A stretch of DNA of 64,000 nucleotides, taken from NCBI RefSeq assembly GCF_024213665.1, contig NZ_JANAVP010000002.1:181634-245633 (forward strand). The letters run 5' to 3'. Position numbers and translations under genes: made by a program. Every line of letters starts with the position of its first letter. The stretch's first letter is position 1. Source of the stretch: Streptomyces sp. A3M-1-3 (GTDB taxonomy: Bacteria; Actinomycetota; Actinomycetes; Streptomycetales; Streptomycetaceae). The notes beneath the pieces were generated by a model. That model searched no databases, was not told the origin of the DNA, and saw only the letters and a list, made by a program, of their open reading frames with translations. Of the stretch, positions 39,505-50,626 are shown in pieces.

Positions 39505-40695
39505 TTACGCCCTGGCCCGTACCGGCCGCCGGAGCAGGTAGACGGCCGCGGTCGAGACCAGGACGGCCATGCACGCGATGAACACCAGCCCCGCACCCTC
39601 CAGGCCGATCGGACCCGCCAGTACCCCCACACCGATCACCGGCACCGAGATACCCGCGTAGGCCACCACGAACAGCGTCGAGATCACCGCCGCGCGCCGG
39701 TCCGCGGGAGACGCCTCGGCCACCGCGGACAGCGCCCCGCGAAACGCCAGCCCCTGCCCGCCCCCGCCGACGAGCGCGCTCAGCACCACCAGCGGCAGCA
39801 GGTCCCACCGCAGCGCGCCCGCGAGCAGCGCCAGCCCGGCGAGGAGCCCGGCGCAGCCCAGCGGCAGCGATCGCCCCAACCCGACCCGGCCGACCGCCAG
39901 CTGCCCGGCGGTCGAGGCGAAGAAGGCCAGTGCGACGACCAGCCCGCTCACGGCGTGGTTGTCCACGTCCAGGGACTGCGCAAGGAACGCCGGGCTGACC
40001 GACGTGAACACCCCGAACAGTGCGAACCCCACGAACGAGGCGATCGCCGCAGGCCCGAACACCGCCCGCACCTGCGTGGGCAGGCCGGGCCGCTGCGGCC
40101 GTACGGTGCTCAGCGGCCGCAGCTCCCGTACGGTCTCCGGAAGCCGCAGCAGGACGGCGGCCGAGCCGGCCACCAGTGCGAGGTGCACGGCGAACGGCAG
40201 GTACAGCGGCCAGGCGGCGTACTGCGCGAGCACTCCGGCGAGCAGCGGACCGCAGCCCAGCCCGCCCATGTTGGCGGCCGTCGCCACGAACGTGGCCCGG
40301 GAGGAGCCGCCGTACGGTGCCAACTCCATCACGTACGCCGTGGCGGCCCCGGTGAACAGGCCGGCGGACAGTCCCGACAGCAGCCGCCCCACATACAGCC
40401 AGCCCAGCCCGGTGGCGCACAGGAAGCAGACGGCGCTCGCCGCCGCGAATCCCAGGCCCGACATCAGCACCGGCCGCCTGCCCACGGCGTCGGAGGCGTT
40501 GCCCGCCAGCAGCAGCACGCCGATGACCCCGAAGGCGTACACGGCGTACACGACGGTCACCGTCAGCTCGGAGAACCCGAACTTCTCCTGGTAGAGGCCG
40601 TAGAGGGGGGTCGGCAGCGTGGTGCCGGCCATACACACGGAGAACACCGCCCCGCTGAGCAAACACTGGCGCCACCCTGGGCGATCACCGTCCAC
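39505..40695 (-). CDS. MFS transporter
   Basis: A 396-residue 12-helix major facilitator protein. Motif A is GNASDAVGRRPVLM after helix 2; later GGGGQGLAFRGALS is typical of a sugar/drug-efflux subgroup. The GTG start is weakly supported. Its stop is only 31 bases from the outer repeat end at 39474, so the insertion may have come close to damaging it. Substrate unknown; a link to rifamycin export is possible only by position. Confidence 0.8.
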   Translation of the reverse strand: MDGDRPGWRQCLLSGAVFSVCMAGTTLPTPLYGLYQEKFGFSELTVTVVYAVYAFGVIGVLLLAGNASDAVGRRPVLMSGLGFAAASAVCFLCATGLGWLYVGRLLSGLSAGLFTGAATAYVMELAPYGGSSRATFVATAANMGGLGCGPLLAGVLAQYAAWPLYLPFAVHLALVAGSAAVLLRLPETVRELRPLSTVRPQRPGLPTQVRAVFGPAAIASFVGFALFGVFTSVSPAFLAQSLDVDNHAVSGLVVALAFFASTAGQLAVGRVGLGRSLPLGCAGLLAGLALLAGALRWDLLPLVVLSALVGGGGQGLAFRGALSAVAEASPADRRAAVISTLFVVAYAGISVPVIGVGVLAGPIGLEGAGLVFIACMAVLVSTAAVYLLRRPVRARA

Positions 40696-40874
40696 GCCGC
40701 CGACGGTAAACCCGCGCGCCGCCCCGGACCGGCCCGGCGTGCCCGGCGGTACTGGGGTTCGCGGCCTGAGCCCCGGCTCGGCCCTCCCCGAAGGGCGGGC
40801 CCCCGGCCGGCAGTACGCTCATCCGCACCGAGCCGCTCGCCGACAACCGGCCGTTCCAGATCGGCTGCTTCGCC

Positions 40875-40914
40875 GAATGGCGAAGGCCCCTCCGCGGAGG
40901 GGCCTTCGCCATTC
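40875..40914. terminator. Perfect 40-bp palindrome, terminator
   Basis: GAATGGCGAAGGCCCCTCCG and its exact reverse complement follow one another with no loop. It lies two bases beyond the stop of the DUF5997 gene on the minus strand. Confidence 0.8.
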
Positions 40915-40916
40915 GG

Positions 40917-41321
40917 TCAGGACCGCGGTCGACGGGGTTGATCGCCTCGCGCCGCGTTCTTCTCCTTGATGCGCACCGCTTCCTTCCGGACCTCGGCCTG
41001 GGTGGCGCGTTCCTTCTGCAGCCACTCGGGACTGTCCCGCTTCAACGCGTCGATCTGCTCCGTGGTGAGGGCGTCCGTGACTCCGCCACGCGCGAGACCT
41101 GCGATGGAGATGCCCAGCTTCGCCGCGACCACCGGCCGGGGATGCGGGCCGTTGCGTCGCAGCTCCTGCAGCCACTCGGGCGGATCGGCCTGCAGCGCAC
41201 TCAGCTCGGTGCGCGAGACGACACCCTCCTGGAACTCGGCGGGGGTGGCCTCGAGGTACACACCCAGCTTCTTTGCCGCGGTCGCGGGCTTCATCGTCTG
41301 GGCGGTCTGGTGCGACGTCAT
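40917..41321 (-). CDS. DUF5997-family protein
   Basis: A 134-residue protein with two similar halves: each contains a LGxxLEATPAEFQ/LGISIAGLARGG-like turn followed by an EQIDAL...PEWLQ helix (PPEWLQELRRNG and SPEWLQKERATQ), so it looks like an internal duplication. The C-terminus is basic. In Streptomyces this family is typically divergent from the LysR-type substrate-binding gene found here too. A TACTCT box ends about 10 bases before the ATG with no ribosome site, so the message is probably leaderless. Confidence 0.75.
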   Translation of the reverse strand: MTSHQTAQTMKPATAAKKLGVYLEATPAEFQEGVVSRTELSALQADPPEWLQELRRNGPHPRPVVAAKLGISIAGLARGGVTDALTTEQIDALKRDSPEWLQKERATQAEVRKEAVRIKEKNAARGDQPRRPRS

Positions 41322-41379
41322 GGTGTCAAGAGTATCGAGCGTGTGCGCTACCTCCGACCAGGGCCGGTAACCTGGCGGA

Positions 41380-42138
41380 GTGACAGGCTCGGATGTACCT
41401 CCCTCGTTCCGGCTCGCGTATGTCCCGGGTGTGACGCCGACCAAGTGGGTGCGGATCTGGAACGAGCGGCTGCCCGAAGTTCCACTGACCCTCACCGCGG
41501 TCTCCGCCGCCGAAGCCTCCGACATGTTGCGGGGTGGCGGCGCCGACGCGGGTTTCGTGCGATTGCCGATCGACCGGACGGAGCTCAGCGCGATCCCCCT
41601 CTACACCGAGACGACGGTGGTCGTGGTCCCGAAAGACCACGTCGTGGCGGCGGTCGACGAGGTATCCGCTGAGGATCTTGCCGACGACATCGTGCTGCAT
41701 CCCCTCGACGACACCCTCGAATGGGAGCGTCGGCCGGGACGGCCCGCGAACGTGCGCCCGGCCACGACTGCGGACGCCGTCGAACTGGTGGCGGCAGGAG
41801 TGGGACTACTCGTCGTCCCGCAGTCACTCGCCCGCCTGCACCACCGCAAGGACCTCACGTATCGGCCGGTCTCGGACGCGCCCGAGTCGCGCATCGCGCT
41901 GTCGTGGCCGCAGGACGAAACCACGGATCTGGTGGAGCAGTTCATCGGGATCGTCCGCGGGCGGACCGTCAACAGCTCACGGGGTCGCCCGACCCCGGCA
42001 CAGCCGAAGAGCAAGCGCCCCGATACACGCGGCGCACGGCGGACGCCCGCAGCCGGCAAGTCGACCGGCAAGAGCCCACGGAGCGGTTCCGGCGGCCCCA
42101 AGGGCGGCAAGCGCGGCAAGCCTCGCCGTCGGTCGTAG
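41380..42138 (+). CDS. LysR-type substrate-binding domain protein lacking the HTH
   Basis: A 252-residue protein. Residues 1 to about 195 are the effector-binding fold of LysR regulators (LAYVPGVTPTKWVRIWNERLP, ADAGFVRLPIDRT, VAAGVGLLVVPQSLARL), but the N-terminal helix-turn-helix is absent. Residues about 200-252 are Lys/Arg/Gly/Ser-rich (SSRGRPTPAQPKSKR, GGPKGGKRGKPRRRS) with an AT-hook-like RGRP. It starts at GTG 41380, 7 bases from a GGTAACCT box, so is likely leaderless. Confidence 0.78.
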   Translation: MTGSDVPPSFRLAYVPGVTPTKWVRIWNERLPEVPLTLTAVSAAEASDMLRGGGADAGFVRLPIDRTELSAIPLYTETTVVVVPKDHVVAAVDEVSAEDLADDIVLHPLDDTLEWERRPGRPANVRPATTADAVELVAAGVGLLVVPQSLARLHHRKDLTYRPVSDAPESRIALSWPQDETTDLVEQFIGIVRGRTVNSSRGRPTPAQPKSKRPDTRGARRTPAAGKSTGKSPRSGSGGPKGGKRGKPRRRS

Positions 42139-42147
42139 CCCGGCCTC

Positions 42148-44723
<2,576 letters not shown>

Positions 44724-44836
44724 CCCGGGAGCCACAGTTGATCCGCCCCGGCCGGCAGCCCTGCCGGCCGGGGCGGTCCTGTCTGCGCTGGCGCACGCCC
44801 GCCTCGGCAGCGCTGAGCAGTGGAAGGGAATCAGCA

Positions 44837-45165
44837 GTGAGCGTCCAGCGGATCGGCCCGCCCCTGATCGCGGGAGAGCGGGAGATGCTGCGCGCCTTCC
44901 TCGACTAACCGCGCGAGGCTGGCGATGAAGACCGGGGCTCTCCTGGTACGGCACATGGCCGAGGTGGAGCGCGCATGGTTCCGCCGGGTGATCAACGGGG
45001 AGGACATCCCGCTCGGATGGTCGGACGAGGGCGACTTCCAGGTGGCGTACGACGCGAGCTCGGCCATCCGGTCGGAGGCCTTCGACGGCTGGTAGACGGA
45101 GGTCGCTCAGGCGCGGCGGATCGAGGAGGCGGCCGAGTCGCTGGACGTGACCGGCTGCCGGCTCC
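44837..45165 (+). pseudogene. Decayed DinB/DUF664-family gene
   Basis: It starts well (GTG 44837, SVQRIGPPLIAGEREMLRAF) but stops at TAA after 23 codons. About 40 residues are missing, and the family sequence resumes in another frame with GALLVRHMAEVERAWFRRV, GEDIPLGWSDEGDFQVAY and DASSAIRSEAFDGW, then a TAG and TEVAQARRIEEAAESLDVTG. Three lesions make it a clear pseudogene. Confidence 0.8.
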
Positions 45166-45171
45166 CGTCGC

Positions 45172-45227
<56 letters not shown>

Positions 45228-45488
45228 ATACGCTCCCACAAGGCGCGCAGCAGGGCGGCCGTGTCGTCCGCTTCCGGCAAGTCGGCGGCGGTTGCGATAC
45301 GGGTGGCCGCCGGGGCGAGTTCGCGCGCCGCACGACCGGCTTGGCCGTGCAGGCGGCCTGCACGACACTGCGCAGGAACAGCACGGTGGCGGTGACGGCC
45401 CACGAGGGTTCGGTCGGCCCGTTGGGCCTGGGGCCCCGCAGGCCGGCCCGTGGCCGTCGCCTTCGTAGGGGCGTGATCGTAAGGCCGC

Positions 45489-46067
45489 TTAGAGGGCCGC
45501 CGACTCCAGTCGCAGGCTCCAGCGTCCCGACCACCCCGCCAGGGTGACCGTTGACAGCGGGCGGACGTCGACGTTCCAGTACGTCGACGGGGACGCTTTC
45601 AGGGCGTACACCAGGGCCGCCCGGACGACCGAGGGCTCGGCCACGGCGACGATCGTGCCGCCGTCGTCGGCCGGGCGGGTGTCCAGCCAGCCGCCGATCC
45701 GGGAGATGAAGGCCAGCAGCGACTCACCTCCGTGCGGCGCCGAGCGCGGGTCGGCGAGCCAGGCGTCGACCGCCTCCGGCTCATGGGCCGTGACCTCGCC
45801 CAGGGTCAGGCCGCGCCAGCGGCCCATGTCGCACTCGCGCAGCGCCGGCTGGGCCATGGGCGCGAAACCGAGTGCCTGGCCGGTGGCGCGGCTGCGTGGG
45901 GTGGGCGAGCAGTACCGCAGCTCCGCCGCGCCGAGCGAGATCAGCCCGTGCGCGGCGAGCTGCACCTCGTGCCAGCCGGCCTGGTCGAGCGGCCGGTCGT
46001 CGTCGAATCGCTCGGCCAGCAGCGCGGCGCTGCGGGCTGCGGCGATCAGCGTGACCCGAACATGCAT
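45489..46067 (-). CDS. Histidine-phosphatase-fold protein lacking catalytic histidines
   Basis: A 192-residue protein of the phosphoglycerate-mutase/phosphatase fold: PLDQAGWHEVQLAAHGL, YCSPTPRSRATGQALG, and RECDMGRWRGLTLGE follow the family order. The RHG catalytic motif at the N-terminus is replaced by AAARS (LIAAARSAALL), and the second histidine position (usually VVSHGGVIR or VTHPAVVR) is VAEPSVVRAAL. So it is probably a pseudoenzyme that binds rather than hydrolyses. No good ribosome site precedes ATG 46067. Confidence 0.8.
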   Translation of the reverse strand: MHVRVTLIAAARSAALLAERFDDDRPLDQAGWHEVQLAAHGLISLGAAELRYCSPTPRSRATGQALGFAPMAQPALRECDMGRWRGLTLGEVTAHEPEAVDAWLADPRSAPHGGESLLAFISRIGGWLDTRPADDGGTIVAVAEPSVVRAALVYALKASPSTYWNVDVRPLSTVTLAGWSGRWSLRLESAAL

Positions 46068-46118
46068 GCGGCGATCGTGAGGCCGTTCAGCCCCGCAGGT
46101 CAAGAAGGAACTCAGGAG

Positions 46119-46550
46119 TCACAGAAGACTCAGGGCCATCCACTTCTCGGGGTCGTCGATCCGCTGGAAACCGATCTTCTCGTAGACGCCGTGCGCGTCG
46201 TCCGTCGCGAGCAGCATGCGGCGCAGTCCGGCGGGGGCGAAATGGTCCCGGACCGCGGTGACGAGTGCGGTGCCGAGACCCCTGCCGCGGGCGGCCGGGG
46301 CGACGTACACATCGCACAGCCACGCGAAGATCGCGTGATCGGTGACGACCCGGGCGTACGCCAGTTGGGCGCACGAGGCCGCGTCGTACAGGCCGAAGTT
46401 GACCGAGGCGGCGACCGCGGCGTCGTGCTTCTCCCGGGGGCGGCCGAGCGCCCAGTACGCGTCGGTGGAGAGCCAGTGGTGGACGAGGTCGGTGTCCAGC
46501 CGGTCCGGGTCGGTGGAGATGTCGTAGTCCTGGGTCACGGTGTCGTTCAT
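46119..46550 (-). CDS. GNAT acetyltransferase
   Basis: A 143-residue GNAT protein with the acetyl-CoA motif VYVAPAARGRGLGTALV and the ATDDAHGVYEKIGFQRI end. It overlaps the upstream MocR-type gene by four bases (ATGA), so the two are co-translated and the regulator may control or use it. The substrate is unknown. Confidence 0.85.
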   Translation of the reverse strand: MNDTVTQDYDISTDPDRLDTDLVHHWLSTDAYWALGRPREKHDAAVAASVNFGLYDAASCAQLAYARVVTDHAIFAWLCDVYVAPAARGRGLGTALVTAVRDHFAPAGLRRMLLATDDAHGVYEKIGFQRIDDPEKWMALSLL

Positions 46551-48001
46551 GAGGGGAAGCTTGCGGGCCGCAGGGTTTGCGTACAAGCGATTTGCAGCCG
46601 GCGCACTCCTTCGGCGATTTCCGCCGACCCGGCCACCGCCGCGAAGCTCAGCCGCAGATGTCCGGCCGGCGGTTCCGCGCTGAAGTACGGCCGGCCGGGG
46701 GCGACGGCGACTCCCGCCCGCAGCGCGCCCGCGACGACGGCCGCCTCGTCTGAGCCGTCGGGGAGGCGCACCCACAGGTGGTGGCCGCCGGACGGGATGC
46801 GCGGCAGGGTGAGCGCGGGGATCGCCGGCCGCAGCGCGGCGGCCAGCGCGTCGCGGCGGTTCTTCAGCTCTGCGGCGACCGTGCGCAGATGTCGGCTCCA
46901 GGCGGGCGATCCGACGAGTTCGAGGGCGGCCTCCTGAAGCGGGCGGGGGACGAAGAAGCTGTCGACGACCTGGATGGAGCGCAGCCGTTCCAGCACGGGG
47001 CCACGAGCCGCGAGCGCCCCCACCCGCAGGCTCGGCGAGGTGGCCTTGGTGAGCGAGCAGACGTGCACGACGACTCCGTCGGGGTCGTCGGCGGCCAGCG
47101 GCCGGGGCAGCGGGCCCGCGTCCTCGTGTGCCAGCCGGCGCGCGAAGTCGTCCTCGACGACGAAGGCGCCGGCTTCGCGGGCGATCCGCACCACCTCGGC
47201 GCGGCGGTCGGCGGCGAGCACGGCACCCGTCGGGTTCTGGAAGAGCGGCTGGCATACGAAGAGCCGGGCGCCGGTGGCCCGGAAGGCGGCGGCCAGCAGG
47301 TCCGTACGTACGCCGTCGGCGTCGGCCGGGACCGGTACCGGCCGCAGGCCCGAGGCGCGGGCGATCGCCAGCATTCCGGGGTAGGTGGGGGATTCGACGA
47401 GGACGGGCGCTCCGGGCGGGGCCAGCGCGCGCAGCGCGGTGGTCAGCGCGCTCTGGCCGCCGGCGGTGACCAGCACTTCGGCGGCGGTGACCGTGCCGCC
47501 GATCTCGCGGGCGAACCATTCGCGCAGCTCGGGGAGGCCGTCGACGGGCGGTCGCCCCCAGGCGCCGGGCCGGCGGCCGGCCCGGGCGAGGGCGGCGGCC
47601 ATCGCACGCTCGGGCTGGAGCGACGGATGCAGGTAGCCGCCGTTGAACTCGATCACCCCGGTGGGCGGGGCGGCCAGGGTGACCAGCAGTCCGGCCGCTT
47701 CGACCGCGCGCGGGACCCGCTCCTCGGCCGCGTCGGCGCTGAGGGTGACCTCCTGCCAGGAGGTGTCTCCGGTGGCGGGGACGTCCGTACGGGGCTGCGC
47801 CCGGAAGGCACCGGCGCCGGGGCGGGTGACCACCAGGCCCTCGGCGGCGAGCTGGGCCAGCGCCCGGGAGACGGTCACGGGGCTCACCCGGTAGCGCTCC
47901 ACCAGGGCTCGACTCGACGGCAGCTTTCCACCCGGAGAGTAGCGGTTCAGCTCGCTCCGCAGCGAACTCGCCAGTTGCACGACACTGCTACGCTCATACA
48001 T
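46547..48001 (-). CDS. MocR/PdxR-family regulator (GntR + aminotransferase)
   Basis: A 484-residue protein. The N-terminal winged helix is of GntR type (PGGKLPSSRALVERYRVS and VSRALAQLAAEGLV). The rest is a class-I aminotransferase fold with a PLP lysine in HVCSLTKATSPSLRVGAL and QPLFQNPTGAVL. Such MocR regulators sense PLP or amino acids. ATG 48001 overlaps head-to-head with the ATG of the divergent transporter. Confidence 0.9.
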   Translation of the reverse strand: MYERSSVVQLASSLRSELNRYSPGGKLPSSRALVERYRVSPVTVSRALAQLAAEGLVVTRPGAGAFRAQPRTDVPATGDTSWQEVTLSADAAEERVPRAVEAAGLLVTLAAPPTGVIEFNGGYLHPSLQPERAMAAALARAGRRPGAWGRPPVDGLPELREWFAREIGGTVTAAEVLVTAGGQSALTTALRALAPPGAPVLVESPTYPGMLAIARASGLRPVPVPADADGVRTDLLAAAFRATGARLFVCQPLFQNPTGAVLAADRRAEVVRIAREAGAFVVEDDFARRLAHEDAGPLPRPLAADDPDGVVVHVCSLTKATSPSLRVGALAARGPVLERLRSIQVVDSFFVPRPLQEAALELVGSPAWSRHLRTVAAELKNRRDALAAALRPAIPALTLPRIPSGGHHLWVRLPDGSDEAAVVAGALRAGVAVAPGRPYFSAEPPAGHLRLSFAAVAGSAEIAEGVRRLQIACTQTLRPASFPS

Positions 48002-48950
48002 GACAGCACAGGATAGCGCTACTCCCACCAACCCGATAGCAGTCGGCAGCGGATCCCGCAGCAACGGACCCCGCAGCGGCCCCCTCCCGAGTGGAACCCG
48101 CAAGAGTGGAACCCTTCTCGCCGGACTGGGTGTGGTCGCCTTCTCGCTCACGTTCCCCTCCACCGCCTGGGGGCTGGAGAGCTTCGGCCCGTGGTCGCTC
48201 GTCGCCGTACGCAGCCTGCTCGCCGCACTCCTCGCGGGCGGCTTTCTGCTGGCCTTGCGCGTCCCGGTCCCCGACCGGCGGCACTGGGCCGGCCTCGCGG
48301 TCGTCGGCGGCGGGGTGGTCGTGGGCTTCCCGCTGCTGACCACCCTCGCGCTCACCACCTCCACCACCTCGCACGCGGCAGTGGTCGTCGGCCTGCTGCC
48401 GCTGACGACGGCCGCCTTCTCGGCGGTACGCACCGGGGCCCGCCCCTCCCGTACGTTCTGGCTGGCCGCCGTGGCCGGGGCCGGCGTGGTCATCGGCTTC
48501 ACCGTCCAGCAGAGCGGAGGCGCGCTCTCGGCCGGCGACGGGTACCTGTTCGGCGCGCTTCTGGTCTGCGCCGCCGGATACACCGAGGGCGGCAGGCTCG
48601 CGCGGGTGATGCCCGGCTGGCAGGTCATCGGCTGGGCGCTGATTCTCTGCCTGCCGCTCGCGCTGGCCGGCGCGGTGGCGGCCCTGTCGTTCGAGCCGGT
48701 GCGGCTGTCGGCCCAGGGCATCGTGGGGCTGCTGTGGCTGGCCGGATCGACCTTCTTCGGCCTGTACGTCTGGTACCGGGGCATGGCGGAGATCGGCGTG
48801 GTCCGGGCCAGCCAGCTCCAGCTCGCCCAGCCGCTGCTGACCCTCGTCTGGTCGGTACTGCTGCTGGGCGAATCCCTCTCCCCCGCCGCGCCGGTGGCCG
48901 CGGTCGCCGTACTGGTCTGCATCGCCGTTACGCAGCGAGCCCGAGGCTGA
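48000..48950 (+). CDS. EamA/DMT-family exporter
   Basis: A 316-residue transporter with ten membrane helices in two EamA repeats (SLTFPSTAWGLESFGPWSLVAVR and the second ending LVWSVLLLGESLSPAAPVA). The N-terminal 35 residues are a Ser/Gly/Pro-rich soluble tail. A TACGCT box six bases before the ATG and the absence of a ribosome site fit a leaderless message. The divergent MocR-type regulator is its likely controller. It may export an amino acid or metabolite. Confidence 0.85.
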   Translation: MTAQDSATPTNPIAVGSGSRSNGPRSGPLPSGTRKSGTLLAGLGVVAFSLTFPSTAWGLESFGPWSLVAVRSLLAALLAGGFLLALRVPVPDRRHWAGLAVVGGGVVVGFPLLTTLALTTSTTSHAAVVVGLLPLTTAAFSAVRTGARPSRTFWLAAVAGAGVVIGFTVQQSGGALSAGDGYLFGALLVCAAGYTEGGRLARVMPGWQVIGWALILCLPLALAGAVAALSFEPVRLSAQGIVGLLWLAGSTFFGLYVWYRGMAEIGVVRASQLQLAQPLLTLVWSVLLLGESLSPAAPVAAVAVLVCIAVTQRARG

Positions 48951-49022
48951 CCATGATGCAGATCACACCAGCGGCCCTAGACTCGACCTGACGGCCGGTT
49001 TACGCACAGGGAGGACGTCTCG

Positions 49023-49226
49023 ATGCATGCGGAAAAGGGCGACAAGCTGGTGGTGCACGGCAGGGTCGTGGGACAGCACGACCGCGTCGTGGAAATCGTC
49101 GAGGTCCTGGGGCCGGACGGCACGCCGCCGTTCAAGGTCCGCGCCGAGGACGGCCACGAGTCGATCATGTCCCCCGGGCCCGACTCGATGGTGAAGCACT
49201 ACAAGGGCGCCGGCTTCGGCGAGTAG
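49023..49226 (+). CDS. DUF1918-family small protein
   Basis: A 67-residue protein beginning MHAEKGDKLVVHGRVVGQHD and ending DSMVKHYKGAGFGE, the whole length of the DUF1918 family, which has an SH3-like fold. GGGAGGA lies 9 bases before the ATG. It converges on the glycosidase gene with one base between stop codons. Function unknown. Confidence 0.85.
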   Translation: MHAEKGDKLVVHGRVVGQHDRVVEIVEVLGPDGTPPFKVRAEDGHESIMSPGPDSMVKHYKGAGFGE

Positions 49227-49227
49227 C

Positions 49228-50469
49228 TCAGCGCGACGGACCGGCCGGGGCCCGGTAGTGGTCGGCGACGACCCTGGCCATGGCCCCGATCCGGTCCGCC
49301 GCGACCTCCTTCGCTGAGAAGAAGGCGTGGCCGCCGACCTCCGGGTACCGCGCGCCCAGCGTGAGATGGCTGGAGAGTTCGGCCGGGTCCTGCCAGGCGG
49401 ACGGCTGATTCGGGTCGCCCGCCTTGTAGAGCGCCTCGCCGATGTAGAGGCTGACTTCTGTGCCCCGCACGGTCTGGGACCACCACGGCAGCAGCTTGGC
49501 GTAGTCGGCGGCCGAGTGGCCGATGTGCCAGTAGAGCTGGGGCACGACGTAGTCGATCCAGCCCTCCTTGACCCATTTGCGGGTATCGGCGTACAGGGCG
49601 TCGTACGTCTGGAGACTGGCGGTGTCCGAACCCAGGGGATCCGTGGACACGTTCCGCCAGACCCCGAACGGGCTGATGCCGAAGCGGACGTCCTTGCGTA
49701 CGTCCTTGACACGGCCGCAGGTTTCCAGGACCAGCAGGTCGGTGTTGTGGCGGCGCCAGGCGGCCCGGTCGGGAAAGTCGCCGCCGTGCAGGGCGTAGGC
49801 CTCGTCGTCGTCGAAGGTCTGGCCCGCGACCGGATACGGGTAGAAGTAGTCGTCCCAGTGGACCGCGTCGATCGCGTAGCGCCGGACGGCGTCGAGCATC
49901 GCGTCCTGGACAAAGCGCCTGACCTCCGGCAGCCCGGGGTTGTAGAAGAGCTTGCCGCCGTACCGGACGGCCCAGCCCTCGTTGACCCGGGCGGGATGCC
50001 AGTCGGCCAGCCGCGAGAGGTCGGTGTGGTTCGCGACCCGGTACGGGTTGAACCAGGCATGCAGTTCGAGACCCCGCCGATGCGCCTCGGTCACCGCCGT
50101 ACCGAGAGGGTCCCAGCCGGGATCCACGCCCTGTTCGCCGGTGAGGCACTCGGCCCAGGGCTCGTACGGGGACGGCCAGAGCGAGTCGGCCGACGGCCGC
50201 ACCTGGAGGATCACGGCGTTCAGCCGGCGGGCGACCGCTGTGTCGAGGTGCCCGAGCAGTTCGGCCCGCTGCTGATCGGCGCCGAGTCCGGCGCGGGAGG
50301 GCCAGTCCCGGTTCCCGATGCACGCCAGCCACATCGCGCGGAATGGGGGTGGGGCCGCGGCCTGCCGGGGCCGGGCCGCGGCGGCGTCTGCCGCCGTCAT
50401 CAGACAGGACAGGGCCCCGGCCACGGCCACGATCAGTCCCCTTCGCCCTACGCATCGCGATTGCTTCAT
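49228..50469 (-). CDS. Secreted GHL10-type glycosidase (DUF187)
   Basis: A 413-residue protein with an export signal (RRGLIVAVAGALSCLMTAADAAAA). The mature part begins FRAMWLACIGNRDWPS and has ILQVRPSADSLWPS, HAWFNPYR, DAVHWDDYFYPYP and VPQLYWHIGHS, the order of the glycosyl-hydrolase-like 10 family. The twin Asp in HWDDYF is in the active site of homologues. The substrate is probably a cell-wall or amino-sugar polymer. Confidence 0.85.
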   Translation of the reverse strand: MKQSRCVGRRGLIVAVAGALSCLMTAADAAAARPRQAAAPPPFRAMWLACIGNRDWPSRAGLGADQQRAELLGHLDTAVARRLNAVILQVRPSADSLWPSPYEPWAECLTGEQGVDPGWDPLGTAVTEAHRRGLELHAWFNPYRVANHTDLSRLADWHPARVNEGWAVRYGGKLFYNPGLPEVRRFVQDAMLDAVRRYAIDAVHWDDYFYPYPVAGQTFDDDEAYALHGGDFPDRAAWRRHNTDLLVLETCGRVKDVRKDVRFGISPFGVWRNVSTDPLGSDTASLQTYDALYADTRKWVKEGWIDYVVPQLYWHIGHSAADYAKLLPWWSQTVRGTEVSLYIGEALYKAGDPNQPSAWQDPAELSSHLTLGARYPEVGGHAFFSAKEVAADRIGAMARVVADHYRAPAGPSR

Positions 50470-50626
50470 GTGACGCCCCCTGTTCGCACAGTGACGAGGA
50501 CTCCTCTGCGGACAGCATGCCCGCCCCGGCCCGCCGCCCGCCCGGAGGCGCGGAGTAACGTCAAGGGCCGAGGCGGGCGCCGGAATCACACGGGGGACCC
50601 GCTGGATGATCAGCGAAAGGCACGAT

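Noticed and set aside
40696..40874. Short plus-strand frames before the 40-bp palindrome
   Set aside because: The segment reading like TEPLADNRPFQIGCFAEW may be a remnant of a lost gene end, but it is too short to assign.
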